Positions 42,749 through 52,495 are shown, numbered from the stretch's first letter. The stretch is 64,000 nt of DNA from Gemmatimonadota bacterium (GCA_016714015.1 JADJNZ010000005.1:310001-374000), one strand, 5' to 3'. Numbers and translations: made by a program. Notes: generated by a model from the sequence alone, not told the origin.

Positions 42749-44953
42749 ATGCCTCGCCGATTCCCGCTGGCGCTCCTCCCTGCCGTCATCGCCGTCGTCG
42801 CGCTCGCTGCTGCGGCCGCGGATGCCCGGCCGAACCTCGTGCAGCAGCCCGCGACCGCGATGCGGGGCTTCTCACCCGCCGCCGCGGCCGCCGAGCGCTC
42901 AGTCGAAGAGGCGCTCGCGGCGCGCCTCGACCGCGACTCGGTGCGCGCCTTCTTCCGGCACTTCACCGACCAGCCGCACCCGGCGGGCTCGGCGCGCAAC
43001 TACGAGCTGGCGCAGTTCCTCGCCGAGAAGTGGAAGGCCTACGGCCTCGAGCAGGTGCAGTTGCGGCGGTACGACGTGCTCCTCCCCTGGCCGCGTGAGG
43101 TGCGCGTGGAGATGGTCGCCCCCACGCGCTACGTCGCGTCCCTGCGCGAGGACGCCTACCTCGCCGACCCGCACACGGCGCAGGATCCCGGGCTCACCTA
43201 CCTCGGCATGTCCGCCTCGGGCGACGTCACGGGCGAGCTCGTGTACGCATCGAGCGGCAACCCCGCGGACTACGACTGGCTCGAGGCGCAGGGGATCGAC
43301 CTCAAGGGGAAGATCGCGATCGTGCGCTACTCGGTGCCGTACAGCTATCGCGGCTTCAAGGCGCTCACTGCCGAGCGGCGCGGACTCAAGGCGCTCATCA
43401 TCTACTCCGATCCGGCGCAGGACGGCTTCGCGAAGGGGGCCACCTTCCCCGATGGACCGTGGGGACCGGAGAGTCACATCCAGCGCGGTGCGCTCTCCTA
43501 TGACTTCATGTATGCGGGCGATCCCCTCACCCCCGGCGTCCCCTCCATCCCGGGCGTGCCGCGGATCGACGAGCGGGAGTCCGCGCAGATCCCGCGCATC
43601 ATCGCGGTGCCCATGTCGTACCGCGATGCCGCGCCGCTCCTCCGCGCGCTCGGTGGGCCCGTGGCACCGGCCGAGTGGCAGGGGGCGATGCCGTTCACCT
43701 ATCACGTGGGCGGTGGGCCGGCGACGGTGCGCGTGAAGGTCGACATGGACGGCGCGACACGGCCCATCTGGGTCGTCGAAGGCCGCATCCTCGGCAGCGA
43801 GGAACCGGACAAGTACGTCGTGCTCGGCAATCATCGCGACGCCTGGGTGTTCGGCGCGGTCGATCCGTCGTCGGGCACCGCGACGCAACTCGAGCTCGCG
43901 CGCGTGCTCGGCGGTCTCGCGCGGGAAGGGAAGCGGCCGCGGCGCTCGGTCGTCTTCGCGAGCTGGGACGCGGAGGAGTGGCACCTGACCGGGTCGACGG
44001 AATGGGGCGAACAGTTCGCCGAAGACCTCCGGCAGAACGCGATCGCGTACCTAAACGTCGACGGCTCCACGAGCGGTCCCGACTTCGAGGCGGGCGCGAT
44101 CGCGTCGCTCAACGTTCTCGTGGCCGAGACGGTGCGGGATGTGCGCGACCCGGGGCGGAGCGGCAGCGTGCTCGAGAGCTGGGGGAAGGCGATCGAGTCG
44201 GAGCGCGCGGCGGTGATCGGTGGTGGTGCGACGCGCGCCGCCAACGTGTCGCGACCGATCGACTATCCCGGCAATGCGCTCGGCTCGGGTTCGGACTACA
44301 CCGTGTTCCTCAACTTCCTCGGATTGCCCGTGGTGGAGATGGCCTTCGGCGGCGACTACGGCGTCTATCACTCCATCTATGACGACGCCTACTGGATGGA
44401 GCACTTCGGCGACCCCGGCTACCGCTACATGACCGCGATGGGCGACGTGTGGGGCCGGATGGCGTTGCGGCTGGCCAACGCGGAACACTATCCGCACGAC
44501 TTCGGGCTCTATGCGGATCGGGTGCGCGGGTTCCTCGACGCGCTCGCGGCCGTACCGGGCGTGGCGGGGCAGGTGGACCTCGCGTCCGCGCGTGCCGCCG
44601 AGGCGTCATGGCGCGCGGAGGCGGTGCGCCTGGAGACGGCGCTGCGCACGACGCTCGCGCAGGCGCCGAGTGCCGCCCGTACGGCGCGGCTGGCGCGCAT
44701 GAACGAGGCGATGCGGCGGGTGGAGCAGTCCCTGCTGAGCGCCGAGGGCATCCCCGGTCGGCCCTGGTTCAAGCATGTCCTGTACGCGCCCAAGTACACC
44801 TACGCCGCCATGACGCTCCCCGGCGTGCAGGAGGCGGTGGACGCGCAGGACTGGGCGCGCGCGCGTGCGCAGGTCACCGTGCTCGCCGCACGACTGCAAG
44901 CGGCCGCAGCGGCTACGCGCGCGGCCGCGCGTGCCGATGCACCGCCGCGATGA
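42749..44953 (+). CDS. M28 peptidase of glutamate-carboxypeptidase-II (PSMA) type
   Basis: 734 aa with signal peptide. It has the three-part architecture of GCPII: an N-terminal protease half, a PA-domain insert (residues ~150-250; GDVTGELVYASSGNPADYDW, LKGKIAIVRYS), the M28 zinc site and a C-terminal dimerisation helix bundle (residues ~610-730). Zinc ligands are visible in GNHRDAW, DPSSGTAT, WDAEEWHLTGS, YLNVDGS and YGVYHSIYDD. Such enzymes remove C-terminal acidic or other residues from peptides outside the cytoplasm. The last 41 bases overlap the end of the minus-strand response-regulator gene, an unusual tail overlap. Confidence 0.93.
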   Translation: MPRRFPLALLPAVIAVVALAAAAADARPNLVQQPATAMRGFSPAAAAAERSVEEALAARLDRDSVRAFFRHFTDQPHPAGSARNYELAQFLAEKWKAYGLEQVQLRRYDVLLPWPREVRVEMVAPTRYVASLREDAYLADPHTAQDPGLTYLGMSASGDVTGELVYASSGNPADYDWLEAQGIDLKGKIAIVRYSVPYSYRGFKALTAERRGLKALIIYSDPAQDGFAKGATFPDGPWGPESHIQRGALSYDFMYAGDPLTPGVPSIPGVPRIDERESAQIPRIIAVPMSYRDAAPLLRALGGPVAPAEWQGAMPFTYHVGGGPATVRVKVDMDGATRPIWVVEGRILGSEEPDKYVVLGNHRDAWVFGAVDPSSGTATQLELARVLGGLAREGKRPRRSVVFASWDAEEWHLTGSTEWGEQFAEDLRQNAIAYLNVDGSTSGPDFEAGAIASLNVLVAETVRDVRDPGRSGSVLESWGKAIESERAAVIGGGATRAANVSRPIDYPGNALGSGSDYTVFLNFLGLPVVEMAFGGDYGVYHSIYDDAYWMEHFGDPGYRYMTAMGDVWGRMALRLANAEHYPHDFGLYADRVRGFLDALAAVPGVAGQVDLASARAAEASWRAEAVRLETALRTTLAQAPSAARTARLARMNEAMRRVEQSLLSAEGIPGRPWFKHVLYAPKYTYAAMTLPGVQEAVDAQDWARARAQVTVLAARLQAAAAATRAAARADAPPR

Positions 44954-45284
44954 GGGCGGCCGGGGAGATCGGCTTGCCGAGCACCTCGCGTGCGCCATTC
45001 GCGCGGAGCACCGGGTCGGCCTGATCGCCGTACCCGGTCAGGATGACGACCGGCGGCGGGTCGGCCTCCCGCTGGACGGCCTCGAGCAGCGCCGTGCCGT
45101 CCATCACCGGCATCATGAGGTCGCTGAGGACGAGCTCGAACGGTCGCGCGCGCACGAGGGTGAGTGCCTCGGCGCCGTTCGCGGCGGTGGTGACCTCGAA
45201 TCCGGCGTGATCGAGCAAGTGATGCAGCAGATTCACGAGCATCGGCTCATCGTCGACGACGAGCACGCGCGTTGGGAGGCTCAT
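44913..45284 (-). CDS. Single-domain response regulator (CheY-like)
   Basis: 123 aa, a receiver domain only: acidic pair DDEP at residues 11-14, phosphoacceptor D55 (LVLSDLMMPVMDG), Thr in ILTGYG and Lys in VLGKPISP. It has no output domain. Its start overlaps the stop of the histidine kinase gene (ATGA), so it is co-translated with it and likely receives phosphate from it. Output would be by protein contact. Its last 41 bases are antisense to the end of the M28 gene. Confidence 0.93.
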   Translation of the reverse strand: MSLPTRVLVVDDEPMLVNLLHHLLDHAGFEVTTAANGAEALTLVRARPFELVLSDLMMPVMDGTALLEAVQREADPPPVVILTGYGDQADPVLRANGAREVLGKPISPAALIAAVHRHARPRA

Positions 45285-46420
45285 TGGACGGTCCCGACCG
45301 TCGCGAGCGGGAGCCGCAGCTCGAACGTGGTGTGTGGCGCGTTGGCGATGTAGGCGAACTCCCCGCGGCCGCGCTCGATGATGGAGCGCACGATGCTCAG
45401 CCCGACGCCGACCCCGAGGCCGGGTGGCTTGGTCGAGAAGAACGGGACACCGAGCTTCGCGACGTCATCGGGCGCGACACCTGGCCCCCCGTCGCTGCAT
45501 CGCAGGACGATGCGGTCACCCGCGCGCTCGGCTTCGAGTCGCGCCCATGGAGCGTCGCTGCCGACGGCGTCGAACGCATTGTCGAGGAGCAGCAGCACGG
45601 CGCGCAGGACGTCGGCGGGACGGCCTGCGACGGAGGCGCCGTCCGTCCGGTCGTCGACCGTCAGCGCGATGCCGCGGCTCTCGAAGCGAGAGCGTGAGAG
45701 ATCCATCGCGAGCATGAGCGTCGTCGCGACGGGAGCCGGCTCCTCCGGGTCGTGCCGCGCATCGCGCGCGAGCGTCCGGAGGGCGCGCGTGATCGCTCCA
45801 GCGCGTCGGCCCATCTCGCGGATGGCGCGCACGCTGTCGCGCACCGACTCCGGCTGCGCGGGATCGTCCTCGACGGCGGTCGCGAGGAGGTCGCCGCCGA
45901 CCTTGATCACCTGCAGCGGCGTGTTGAGCTCGTGCGCGAGCGTCGCGGCGAACCGGGCAAGGGTCGCGCTCCGCGACTCCTCCTCGAGCCGCACCTGGTG
46001 CCGCGCGCGCTCCCGTTCGGTGATGTCGAAATGCGTGCCGGTGAAGCGGATCGGGCGGCCGTCGGCGTCGCGGCCGGAGATCCGGCCCCGGTCGAGGATG
46101 TACCGCCACTCGCCGTCGGTGTGCCTCATGCGATGCACGTTCTCGTAGCGCGGCGTCCGGCCCTCGATGTGCGACGCGATGTCGCGATAGCAGCCGTCGA
46201 GGTCCTCGTGATGCACGCGGGAGGACCAGGTGCCGAGCACCATCGGCGTGGTGGCGTGATCGAGACCGAGCATCTCGCACCACCGGCGATCGAACTGGAC
46301 CGAGTCGTCGCGCAGGTCCCAGTCCCAGATGCCGAGGTTCGCGCCTTCGAGCGCGAGATCGAGTCGTTGCAGCAGCTGTTCGTTCGTGAGCGAGTCGAGG
46401 AAGATCTGGGTGAGACCCAA
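45281..46420 (-). CDS. PAS-domain sensor histidine kinase
   Basis: 379 aa from a TTG start at 46420. GAGGG lies 4 bases before it, and it begins just before the PAS region (LTNEQLLQRLDLALEGANLGIW). A GTG at 46507 would extend the frame by 29 residues, but those would be coded by the terminator hairpin of the previous gene, so it is rejected. Residues ~17-137 form a PAS domain with PAC tail (YENVHRMRHTDGEWRYILDRGR, GTHFDITERERA). H163 lies in TLAHELNTPLQVI; the N-box is LLLDNAFDAVGSD and the G-boxes CSDGGPGVAPDD and GLGVGVGLSIVRSI. No membrane helix, so it senses a cytoplasmic signal. Confidence 0.88.
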   Translation of the reverse strand: MGLTQIFLDSLTNEQLLQRLDLALEGANLGIWDWDLRDDSVQFDRRWCEMLGLDHATTPMVLGTWSSRVHHEDLDGCYRDIASHIEGRTPRYENVHRMRHTDGEWRYILDRGRISGRDADGRPIRFTGTHFDITERERARHQVRLEEESRSATLARFAATLAHELNTPLQVIKVGGDLLATAVEDDPAQPESVRDSVRAIREMGRRAGAITRALRTLARDARHDPEEPAPVATTLMLAMDLSRSRFESRGIALTVDDRTDGASVAGRPADVLRAVLLLLDNAFDAVGSDAPWARLEAERAGDRIVLRCSDGGPGVAPDDVAKLGVPFFSTKPPGLGVGVGLSIVRSIIERGRGEFAYIANAPHTTFELRLPLATVGTVQ

Positions 46421-46452
46421 CGAACCCTCGCGGAGGTCGAGACCCCGAGAAC

Positions 46453-46485
46453 ATACGGGGGGCGCCGCATCGGCGCCCCCCGTAT
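46453..46485 (-). terminator. Perfect 14-bp hairpin terminator of the M28 gene
   Basis: atacggggggcgcc (46453-46466) pairs perfectly with ggcgccccccgtat (46472-46485) around gcatc. It begins 43 bases after the stop of the minus-strand M28 peptidase gene and precedes the kinase start. Confidence 0.8.
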
Positions 46486-46528
46486 GGTCCTGCGCGCATC
46501 CATTCACCGATCCAGCATCCGCTCCTGC

Positions 46529-48337
46529 TCAGGGGATCGGCTTCGGCTTCATGGGCTTGGTGCCATTCAGGCGAGGACGCGGCCCGTTGCCGACCTCGAC
46601 CGTCAGGTCGCGGAGCAGTGTGGTGATCCGCGCATAGTGCGGATAGTCGATGAACTCCGCCTCGTCGCTGCGCTGGTGGTAGTCCCCGTGCAGGCCGGTG
46701 AAGAAGAACGCGATCGGCACGCCCTCGCGGGCATAGTTGATGTGGTCCGAGCGGCCGTAGAGGTTGTTGTAGCCCGCCCAGCTGATCGGCTCATCGAACT
46801 TGTAGTCGAGCTTGAGCGGCGTGGCCTGTCGCTGATTCACGGACTGCACCGCGTCGCCCAGGTCCTTGGAGTCGAAGAACGACCCGATCACGCCGACGAA
46901 GTCGTCGCCGCCGCCGGGCAGGTCCTCGGCGCGGCCGCGGCCGATCATGTCCACGTTGATCGTCGCGACGATCGAGTCGATCGGCACCGTGGGGTTGCGC
47001 GCGAAGAACGCCGAGCCGACCAGACCGCCTTCCTCGCCGGTGTGCCAGATGAAGAGCGTCGAGCGCTTCGGCTTCACGCGCATCGTGGCGATGGCCTCCG
47101 CGACCTCGAGCACGCCCATCGAGCCGGATCCGTCGTCGTCGGCGCCGTTGTTGATCGAGTCGAGCCGCGCCACCGGATGCACGCGGCGGATGCTGTCCAT
47201 GTTCACCTTGAACGTCTGCAGCACGTCGATGGTCGGCTGCGCCATGTTGTTGGCGAGCATCCAACGGATGCGCTGGTCGTTGAAGGCCTTCAGCGAGTCC
47301 TTGTCCACCGGCGGTGCGAAGCCCACGTGGTCGTTGTGCGCGCCGATGATGACGTACTGGTTCCGGAGCACCGGATCCGATCCCGGGATCACGCCGATGA
47401 CGTTGCGCGCCCACTCGGTGGGCAGCTCGACGAAGTCGAGCGAGGCGTTGACCGTGCCGCCGCGTGTGCCGGCCGCGAGGCCATCGATGCGGGCCCGGCT
47501 GAACATCCGCGCTGCCGCCTCGCGCGTGAGGCGGAGCGTCGCCTGCGGCTGGAGCGCGAGCAACTGCGTGCGGAGCAGCGCGATCGAATCGACCGTGGCC
47601 GGGGCGGCGCCAGGGGGCGCCCCACGGCCGCCGCCGAGCTGGCTGGCGACGGTCGGTTCATTGAGCGCGGCCCGCTGCGCGGGTGTCAGGTCATCGAGGT
47701 CGATCGTCGCGATGGCCACGGCGTCCGCGAACCGATTGGGCGCCGCCGGACCGCCCGGCCGCCCGCCGCCGAACGCCTGCTGCGCCGGCCCTTGGCCCGC
47801 TCCGCGGCGCCCCGGCGCCGGGAGCAGCACCACGAACTTCCCCGCCGCCTCCGCCGCACTGATCTGCGTCGTGGTGTCGCCCATCGTCCCGCCGAAGATC
47901 ACCTCGACGTTCGCGATCGCCCGCGGTGCGCGCTGGCCCGGGATCGCGACGAAGTCGGTGTTCCAGGCCAGCGGATTGCCGTTCACCGTGAGCCGGGAGC
48001 TCGACGTGAACTTGCGCACATGGTAGGGCAGCACCTGGAAGTAGCCGCCGTTGTCGCCCATCGGGACGAGGCCGAGACGCTTGGCCTCGGCGGCGATGTA
48101 GTCGGTGCCCTTCTTGTTGCCGACTCGGCCGACCTGACGACCCTGCATCGAGTCGTCGGCGAACTGATAGAGGCGGATCTGCAGGTCACGCGCCGTGATC
48201 GCGGCCGCGGTCGGCGCGGGGCGCATCGTCGGCGGATTGCCGTACCGGTTGGTGCGCGGCGCCTGCGCCGACGCGACGAGGGGCGCCACGACCAGCGGCG
48301 CGATGAGCGTGAGGCGGGCGAGCCCGAAGGTTCGCAT
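46529..48337 (-). CDS. Exported M28 aminopeptidase with PA-domain region
   Basis: 602 aa; signal peptide LARLTLIAPLVVAPLVASA. GGAG precedes the ATG at 48337. The protein has an N-terminal region, a PA-type insert broken by Gly/Ala-rich loops (residues ~165-225; GPAQQAFGGGRPGGPAAP), and an M28 domain with zinc ligands in IIGAHNDHVG, NNGADDDGSGS, HTGEEGGLVGS, NVDMIGRG and GDYHQRSDE. It is an aminopeptidase acting on extracellular or periplasmic peptides. The GRAEDLPGGGDD loop and a long insertion (SLKAFNDQRIRWMLANN) between the first two ligands are less common. Frame open upstream to 49402, but that is antisense to the monooxygenase gene. Confidence 0.92.
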   Translation of the reverse strand: MRTFGLARLTLIAPLVVAPLVASAQAPRTNRYGNPPTMRPAPTAAAITARDLQIRLYQFADDSMQGRQVGRVGNKKGTDYIAAEAKRLGLVPMGDNGGYFQVLPYHVRKFTSSSRLTVNGNPLAWNTDFVAIPGQRAPRAIANVEVIFGGTMGDTTTQISAAEAAGKFVVLLPAPGRRGAGQGPAQQAFGGGRPGGPAAPNRFADAVAIATIDLDDLTPAQRAALNEPTVASQLGGGRGAPPGAAPATVDSIALLRTQLLALQPQATLRLTREAAARMFSRARIDGLAAGTRGGTVNASLDFVELPTEWARNVIGVIPGSDPVLRNQYVIIGAHNDHVGFAPPVDKDSLKAFNDQRIRWMLANNMAQPTIDVLQTFKVNMDSIRRVHPVARLDSINNGADDDGSGSMGVLEVAEAIATMRVKPKRSTLFIWHTGEEGGLVGSAFFARNPTVPIDSIVATINVDMIGRGRAEDLPGGGDDFVGVIGSFFDSKDLGDAVQSVNQRQATPLKLDYKFDEPISWAGYNNLYGRSDHINYAREGVPIAFFFTGLHGDYHQRSDEAEFIDYPHYARITTLLRDLTVEVGNGPRPRLNGTKPMKPKPIP

Positions 48338-48380
48338 GCGTGCTCCAGAGTGTGGTGTTGTGGGCGAAACGTACTCGCTC

Positions 48381-48386
48381 AATCTA
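48381..48386 (-). promoter_or_regulatory. Possible -10 box (TAGATT) for the M28 gene
   Basis: The minus strand reads TAGATT 43 bases upstream of the ATG at 48337, in an 86-base gap. The -35 region is weak (CTGAAC at 19 bases). Confidence 0.3.
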
Positions 48387-48423
48387 CGGCGCGACTCCGC
48401 GCGGCGTTCAGCCCGGCGCCCGT

Positions 48424-49902
48424 TCACGCCGGGGTCGTCACGTAGTCCTCGGCGCGGACCCGTCCCACCGTGCGACGGAAGCGTCCGAGTCCGTAGGGCC
48501 ACAGCGCGGCGTTGCGCCCGGTCCGGTCGAGGTACCAGCTCGTGCACCCGCCCTGCATCCAGACCGTCTCCGCGAGCCCGGCGTCCATCTCGCCGACGAA
48601 TCGCGCCTGCGCCTCCGCGCGCGGTTCGATGGCTCGCGCGCCGCGCCGCGCGAGCAACGCGAGCGCCCCCATGACGTGCGCCACCTGTGCCTCGGCGATC
48701 ATCAGCACCGAGGAGTGGCCCAGTCCCGTGTTCGGGCCCATCAGCATGTAGAGATTGGGGAAGCCCGCGACCGTCGTGCCCATGTACGCCTTGGGGCTCC
48801 CCGCCCACGCCTCGGCGAGCGAGCGCCCCTCGCGTCCGACGATCACTGGCGCGAGGATCGGGTCGGTGACGCGGAAGCCGGTCGCGAGCACGAGGATGTC
48901 GGCGAGGTGCTTCGCACCGTCGCCGGTGACGATGCCGTCGGGCTCCACGCGCGCGACCCCGTGCGGTACGAGCGTGACGTTGGGCTGCGTGAGCGCGGGG
49001 TAGTAGTCGTTGGAGAGCAGCAGCCGCTTGCACCCGATGCCGTAGTGCGGGGTGAGCGCGGCGCGCAACGCGGGGTCGCGCACCTGTCGCCGGAGGTGGA
49101 GGCCGATGACGCGCTCCATGAGTCGGCGCACCCCCGCGTGGCGGAACGGGTGCAGGAGCAGCTCGTGCTCCACGTACTGCAGCCCGCGGACCAACCGATG
49201 CAGCAACGGGAAATCGCGGTAAAGGCCGCGCCGCCAAGCGGGGACCTCGTGATCCCAGCGGGGCAGCACCCACGCCGGCGTGCGTTGTGCCACGACGAGG
49301 TGCCGTACCTGCGGCTGGATGGCCGGGATGACCTGGATCGCCGATGCGCCGGTGCCGATGACCGCGACGCGCTTCCCCTCGAGCGCGACCCGCGCATCCC
49401 ACCGCGCCGTGTGGAAGGCAGGGCCGGCGAAGGTCGAGAGCCCCGGAAGGTCCGGGACGATCGGGTCGCTCAGCGCGCCGTTCGCCATCACCACCGACTG
49501 CGCCTGCCAGGTGCCGCTCGTCGACGTCACGACCCAGCGCTCCGCCGCGGCGTCCCAGCGCGCGCCGGTGACCTCCTCGTCGAACCGGATGAACGGCAGG
49601 ATCCCGTGCTCCGTCGCGACGCGCACGAGATACGCTTCGATCTCCGGTTGGCGCGCGAACGTGTGCGACCAGTCGGGATTGGGCGCGAACGACAGCGAGT
49701 AGAGCGCGCTCTCCACGTCACAGGCGCAGCCCGGATACCGGTTGTCGCGCCAGGTGCCGCCGAGCGCGGCGGCGCGCTCGAGGATCACGAAGTCCTCGTG
49801 CCCGGCGCGGCGGAGCGCCACCGCCATGGCGATGCCGGCGAACCCGCTGCCGATGATGAGGACGCGGTGGTCGCGCGACGGGTGAGCGGGGCGGGTGGGC
49901 AT
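48424..49902 (-). CDS. Flavin-containing monooxygenase, Baeyer-Villiger type
   Basis: 492 aa. FAD-binding GxGxxG at residues 18-23 (IIGSGFAGIAMA), the NADPH-type second Rossmann fold (VAVIGTGASAIQVIPAI), and between them FAGPAFHTARW, which matches the FxGxxxHxxxW fingerprint of type I Baeyer-Villiger monooxygenases. ILATGF-type motif appears as LVLATGFRVTDP. These enzymes insert oxygen next to a ketone or oxidise N or S using NADPH and O2. Substrate unknown. It is transcribed divergently from the dimethylglycine-dehydrogenase-like gene, with 100 bases between starts. The frame is open to 49974, but the Rossmann fold sets the start. Confidence 0.9.
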   Translation of the reverse strand: MPTRPAHPSRDHRVLIIGSGFAGIAMAVALRRAGHEDFVILERAAALGGTWRDNRYPGCACDVESALYSLSFAPNPDWSHTFARQPEIEAYLVRVATEHGILPFIRFDEEVTGARWDAAAERWVVTSTSGTWQAQSVVMANGALSDPIVPDLPGLSTFAGPAFHTARWDARVALEGKRVAVIGTGASAIQVIPAIQPQVRHLVVAQRTPAWVLPRWDHEVPAWRRGLYRDFPLLHRLVRGLQYVEHELLLHPFRHAGVRRLMERVIGLHLRRQVRDPALRAALTPHYGIGCKRLLLSNDYYPALTQPNVTLVPHGVARVEPDGIVTGDGAKHLADILVLATGFRVTDPILAPVIVGREGRSLAEAWAGSPKAYMGTTVAGFPNLYMLMGPNTGLGHSSVLMIAEAQVAHVMGALALLARRGARAIEPRAEAQARFVGEMDAGLAETVWMQGGCTSWYLDRTGRNAALWPYGLGRFRRTVGRVRAEDYVTTPA

Positions 49903-50002
49903 GTGCGCCGAAAGATGCCACACCACGGGGCACTGGTCAGGTCCTCCCGCCTCGCGTAGCATCAGGCACGCCATCCCGCCCCCGCCGTCCGAGGCTCAGT
50001 TC

Positions 50003-52495
50003 ATGTCGTCCTCCGCTCCCGCGTCGTCCGTTCCCTCGCACGCCCGCGTCGTCGTCATCGGCGGCGGGGTGATCGGCTGCTCCGTCGCCTACCACCTCGC
50101 GCACATGGGCTGTCGCGACGTCGTGCTCCTCGAGCGGCACCAGCTCACCGCGGGCACGACCTGGCACTCGGCGGGCCTCATGGTGACGTTCGGGTCCACC
50201 TCCGAGACCTCGACCGAGTTCCGGAAGTACACCCGCGACCTCTACGCGCGACTGGAGGCCGAGACGGGACAGGCGACCGGCTTCATGCCGGTCGGGTTCA
50301 TCGAGTGCGCGATCGATGCGGACCGTCTCGAGGAGTATCGTCGCGTCTCGACCTTCAATCGCTACTGCGGCGTCGACGTCCACGAGATCTCGGCGCGCGA
50401 GGTGCAGGAGCTCTTCCCCGTCGCGCGGACGGACGACATCCTCGCGGGCTTCTACGTGAAGGAGGATGGGCGCGTCAATCCGGTGGATGTGACGATGGCG
50501 CTCGCGCGGGGCGCGAAGCAGCAGGGCGCGACGATCCTCGAGGGCGTGGCCGCGACCGGCCTGCTGCGCGCACACGGCGCCGTGACGGGCGTACGCACCG
50601 CGCAGGGCGATATCGCGTGCGAGATGGTGATCAACTGCGCCGGCGCCTGGGGGCGACAGCTCGGCGCCGAGGCGGGCGTGACCATCCCGCTGCAGGCGGC
50701 CGAGCACTACTACCTGCTGACGGAGGAGATCGCGGGCGTGTCGAAGTCGTGGCCGGTGCTGGAGGATCCGGCCTCCTACGGCTACTTCCGCGAGGAGGGC
50801 GGCGGCCTCATGATCGGGCTGTTCGAGCCGATCTGCGCGCCCTGGAAGCTGGAGGGGGTGCCCGAGGACTTCGCCTTCGGCGAGATCCCGCCCGACTGGG
50901 ATCGCGTGGGCCAGTACATCGAGACCGCGATGAAGCGCGTGCCGATCTCGATGCAGACCGGCGTCAAGAAGCTCTTCTGCGGGCCCGAATCGTTCACGCC
51001 CGATCTGCGCCCCTGCCTCGGAGAGTCGCCGGAGCTCCGCAACTACTTCGTCGCCGCGGGGCTCAACTCGATCGGTATCCTGACCGGCGGTGGCGTCGGG
51101 CGCGCGATGGCGCACTGGATGCTCACGGGGCGGCCCGACTGCGACATGACGGGCTTCCATCTCGATCGGCTGCACAAGTACCAGGCCAATCCCGAGTACC
51201 GCCGGACGCGCACGGTCGAGTCGCTCGGCATGGTCTACCAGACGCACTACCCCAACCGCTCGATGCTCACCGCGCGCGGCGCCAAGCGCTCGGCGATCCA
51301 TGAGCGCCTCGTGGCGCGCGGCGCCTGGTTCAAGGATGTGAGTGGCTGGGAAGGGGCTGACTGGTACACGCCCGACGGGTCGACGCCCGGCCAGGAACCG
51401 TTCACGTTCGGGCGTCCCGCGAGTTGGGCGAATTGGAAGGCCGAGCACGACGCGTGCCGCGAGGGCGTCATCCTCATGGACATGTCGTTCATGTCGAAGT
51501 TCCTCGTGCAGGGACGCGATGCGGGGCGCGTGCTCGACCACATCTCGGCCGGGTCGGTGGACGGCGAGAGCGGCCGCACGACCTACACGCAGTGGTTGAA
51601 CGACGGCGGCACGCTCGAGGCGGACCTCACGGTCACCAAGCTCGACCCGACCTTCGGCGCGGGGAACGTCGGGCATCAGTATCTCGTGGTCGCGGCCGAC
51701 AACGCGCACCGGCACGTGGAGACCTGGATGCGGCGGCACACGCCCCCGGAGGCGCACTGCTTCGTCACCGACGTGACGAGCGCGTACGCCCAGATCAACA
51801 TCCAGGGGCCGCGCTCGCGCGCGTTGCTCCAGTCGCTGACGACGGCCGACCTCTCCAACGCGGCCTTCCCCTTCCGCACGGCGCGCGAGATCGACCTCGG
51901 GTTCGCCCGCGTCCTGCTGGTGCGCATCACCTATCTGGGCGAGCTGGGCTACGAGCTCTACATCCCGAGCGAGCAGGCGGTGCACGTGTACGATCTCGTT
52001 GTCGAGGCCGGGAAGGCGCATGGGCTGCGCCACGCCGGACTGAAGGCGCTCGCGAGCCTGCGCATGGAGAAGGCGTACCGCGACTACGGGCACGACATCG
52101 ACAACACGGACAGCGTGCTCGAGGTGGGACTGGGATTCGCGGTGGACCTGACGAAGCCGGACTTCATCGGCAAGTCGGCGGTGCTGGCGAAGAAGGCGGC
52201 GGGCGTCCGGAAGAAGCTGGTGCAGGTGCTGGTGAAGGACCCGGAGCCTCTGCTGTTCCACGCCGAGGTGGTGCGGCGGGATGGCGTCGAGATGGGGTAC
52301 GTGCGCGCGGCGTCGTACGGGCACACCCTCGGCGGGGCGGTGGGGCTCGCCATGATCGAGCGCGCCGCGGAGCCGATCACCGAGGAGTGGCTGCGCGCGG
52401 GCACCTGGGACGTCGAGATCGCCGGAGCGCGCTACCCGATGGTCGCGTCGCTCAAGCCGATGTATGACCCGGCGATGGAGCGGATCCGGGCGTAG
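50003..52495 (+). CDS. Dimethylglycine/sarcosine dehydrogenase-like flavoprotein with GcvT domain
   Basis: 830 aa. N-terminal DAO-type FAD domain (VVVIGGGVIGCSVAYHLA) with the motif TAGTTWHSAGLM: His55 is the position that carries covalent FAD in mammalian dimethylglycine dehydrogenase. A FAO/central region follows, then a GcvT aminomethyltransferase-type tetrahydrofolate domain (residues ~440-830; FMSKFLVQGRDAGRVLDHIS, LGELGYELYIPSEQAVHVYD, GLKALASLRMEKAYRDYGHD, GYVRAASYGHTLGGAVGLA). The pair oxidises an N-methyl group and hands the one-carbon unit to folate. Substrate could be dimethylglycine, sarcosine or a similar N-methyl compound. The trimethylamine-dehydrogenase-like gene is 1.1 kb away on the other strand. 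Confidence 0.92.
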   Translation: MSSSAPASSVPSHARVVVIGGGVIGCSVAYHLAHMGCRDVVLLERHQLTAGTTWHSAGLMVTFGSTSETSTEFRKYTRDLYARLEAETGQATGFMPVGFIECAIDADRLEEYRRVSTFNRYCGVDVHEISAREVQELFPVARTDDILAGFYVKEDGRVNPVDVTMALARGAKQQGATILEGVAATGLLRAHGAVTGVRTAQGDIACEMVINCAGAWGRQLGAEAGVTIPLQAAEHYYLLTEEIAGVSKSWPVLEDPASYGYFREEGGGLMIGLFEPICAPWKLEGVPEDFAFGEIPPDWDRVGQYIETAMKRVPISMQTGVKKLFCGPESFTPDLRPCLGESPELRNYFVAAGLNSIGILTGGGVGRAMAHWMLTGRPDCDMTGFHLDRLHKYQANPEYRRTRTVESLGMVYQTHYPNRSMLTARGAKRSAIHERLVARGAWFKDVSGWEGADWYTPDGSTPGQEPFTFGRPASWANWKAEHDACREGVILMDMSFMSKFLVQGRDAGRVLDHISAGSVDGESGRTTYTQWLNDGGTLEADLTVTKLDPTFGAGNVGHQYLVVAADNAHRHVETWMRRHTPPEAHCFVTDVTSAYAQINIQGPRSRALLQSLTTADLSNAAFPFRTAREIDLGFARVLLVRITYLGELGYELYIPSEQAVHVYDLVVEAGKAHGLRHAGLKALASLRMEKAYRDYGHDIDNTDSVLEVGLGFAVDLTKPDFIGKSAVLAKKAAGVRKKLVQVLVKDPEPLLFHAEVVRRDGVEMGYVRAASYGHTLGGAVGLAMIERAAEPITEEWLRAGTWDVEIAGARYPMVASLKPMYDPAMERIRA

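Noticed and set aside
46421..46507. GTG start for the histidine kinase at 46507
   Set aside because: The extension would be coded by the terminator hairpin at 46453-46485 and shows no family similarity.
46529..49402. 957-aa minus-strand protein extending the M28 peptidase upstream
   Set aside because: The added part reads the monooxygenase gene in another frame on the same strand. The signal peptide and GGAG at 48337 set the start.
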